Shown in pieces: positions 63,813-64,000 of a stretch of DNA of 64,000 nucleotides; position 1 is the stretch's first letter, and each line of letters opens with the position of its first letter. A model generated the notes under the pieces. The model ran no database searches and had not been told where the DNA came from. It saw only the letters and a list, made by a program, of their open reading frames with translations. A program made the translations under genes and the position numbers. Source of the DNA: Macrosoma leucophasiata (lineage: Eukaryota; Arthropoda; Insecta; Lepidoptera; Hedylidae); assembly GCA_036365455.1 (NCBI GenBank), contig JAWQUS010000022.1, positions 3,720,001 to 3,784,000 of the forward strand. The letters are read 5' to 3'.

Positions 63813-64000
63813 GGGGGCGTCCATAAATTAAGTGAGTTGTTCAAGGGGGGAAGGGGGTCGAGACAAATCTCATCTAATCTTACGTTGAGGGGCTCGGCAA
63901 ATATCACGCAATTTTTTTTCTGATTGAAGCAAAAAAATATACCTAGGTACTATTTTTGCGCGGGCTGAATTGGAGTACCTACCTAGATATATTTTTTTTA
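63813..64000. mobile_element. MITE-S left arm, cut by window end
   Basis: TTA then GGGGGCGTCCATAAATTAAG and GGGGGGAAGGGGGTCGAGAC, as in 27262-27600. Confidence 0.75.

Noticed and set aside
1..64000. CRISPR array or bacterial operon
   Set aside because: No regularly spaced identical short repeats with unique spacers and no bacterial gene layout; the tandem repeats are minisatellites or transposon units.

Overview
The window looks like non-genic DNA from an insect nuclear genome, most likely a moth or butterfly. It is AT-rich and has no bacterial-style gene packing. It is filled with short, overlapping and nested mobile elements: tRNA-headed SINEs, a 5S rRNA-derived SINE, RTE-like and jockey-like LINE tails, TA/TTA/TAA-flanked MITEs, Helitron-like elements ending in CTAG, and the common arthropod repeats with GACAGACAGAC or GGGTTCCGTAG blocks. 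The lepidopteran assignment rests on my recognition of these families and is an inference; no database search was possible. The family labels (LINE-A, REP-B, MITE-C and so on) are local names used only here.

Only one piece of a likely host protein-coding gene is supported: a + strand exon at 59370-59532 with a branch-site-like motif, an acceptor, a start codon, 52 clean codons and a consensus donor. I cannot name its product. All other protein-like sequence is degraded retrotransposon ORF: RTE reverse transcriptase (61755-62470, 3732-4515), RTE-type C-terminal tails (LINE-A, 12 copies), a jockey-like C-terminus (7540-7962), and three other LINE C-termini (12389, 15738, 17756).

Layout. 1-10 kb: MITE, minisatellite, REP-B, LINE-A, an RTE fragment split by a 5S-SINE, a REP-B split by a SINE and a LINE, and a three-level nest (MITE-O, MITE-C, SINE-D). 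10-20 kb: REP-G, a Helitron-like segment, a TIR element with a 65-bp perfect palindrome, a CpG-rich patch with six copies of one motif, LINE tails and a tRNA-SINE. 20-31 kb: REP-B copies, MITEs, an 18-bp satellite, REP-BB and tRNA-F. 31-40 kb: a 390-bp inverted duplication flanking a tRNA-like array, then a hAT-like element (36458-38936, 8-bp TSD) that swallowed a retroposed tRNA-like unit and a REP-G before a 1102-bp exact tandem duplication. 40-52 kb: MITEs, a GC-rich TIR element, an LTR nested in REP-B, tRNA-F units and SINE-M. 52-64 kb: sparser, older DNA, REP-G/REP-H/Helitron copies, the coding exon, a 9-bp repeat and the RTE fragment with two perfect palindromes.

The best-supported observations are nesting orders proven by target-site duplications. 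The most unusual are the tRNA-like unit family, the duplicated hAT element, the long perfect hairpin and the repeated AGTGGACC motif cluster. I did not find a coherent new multi-gene system.
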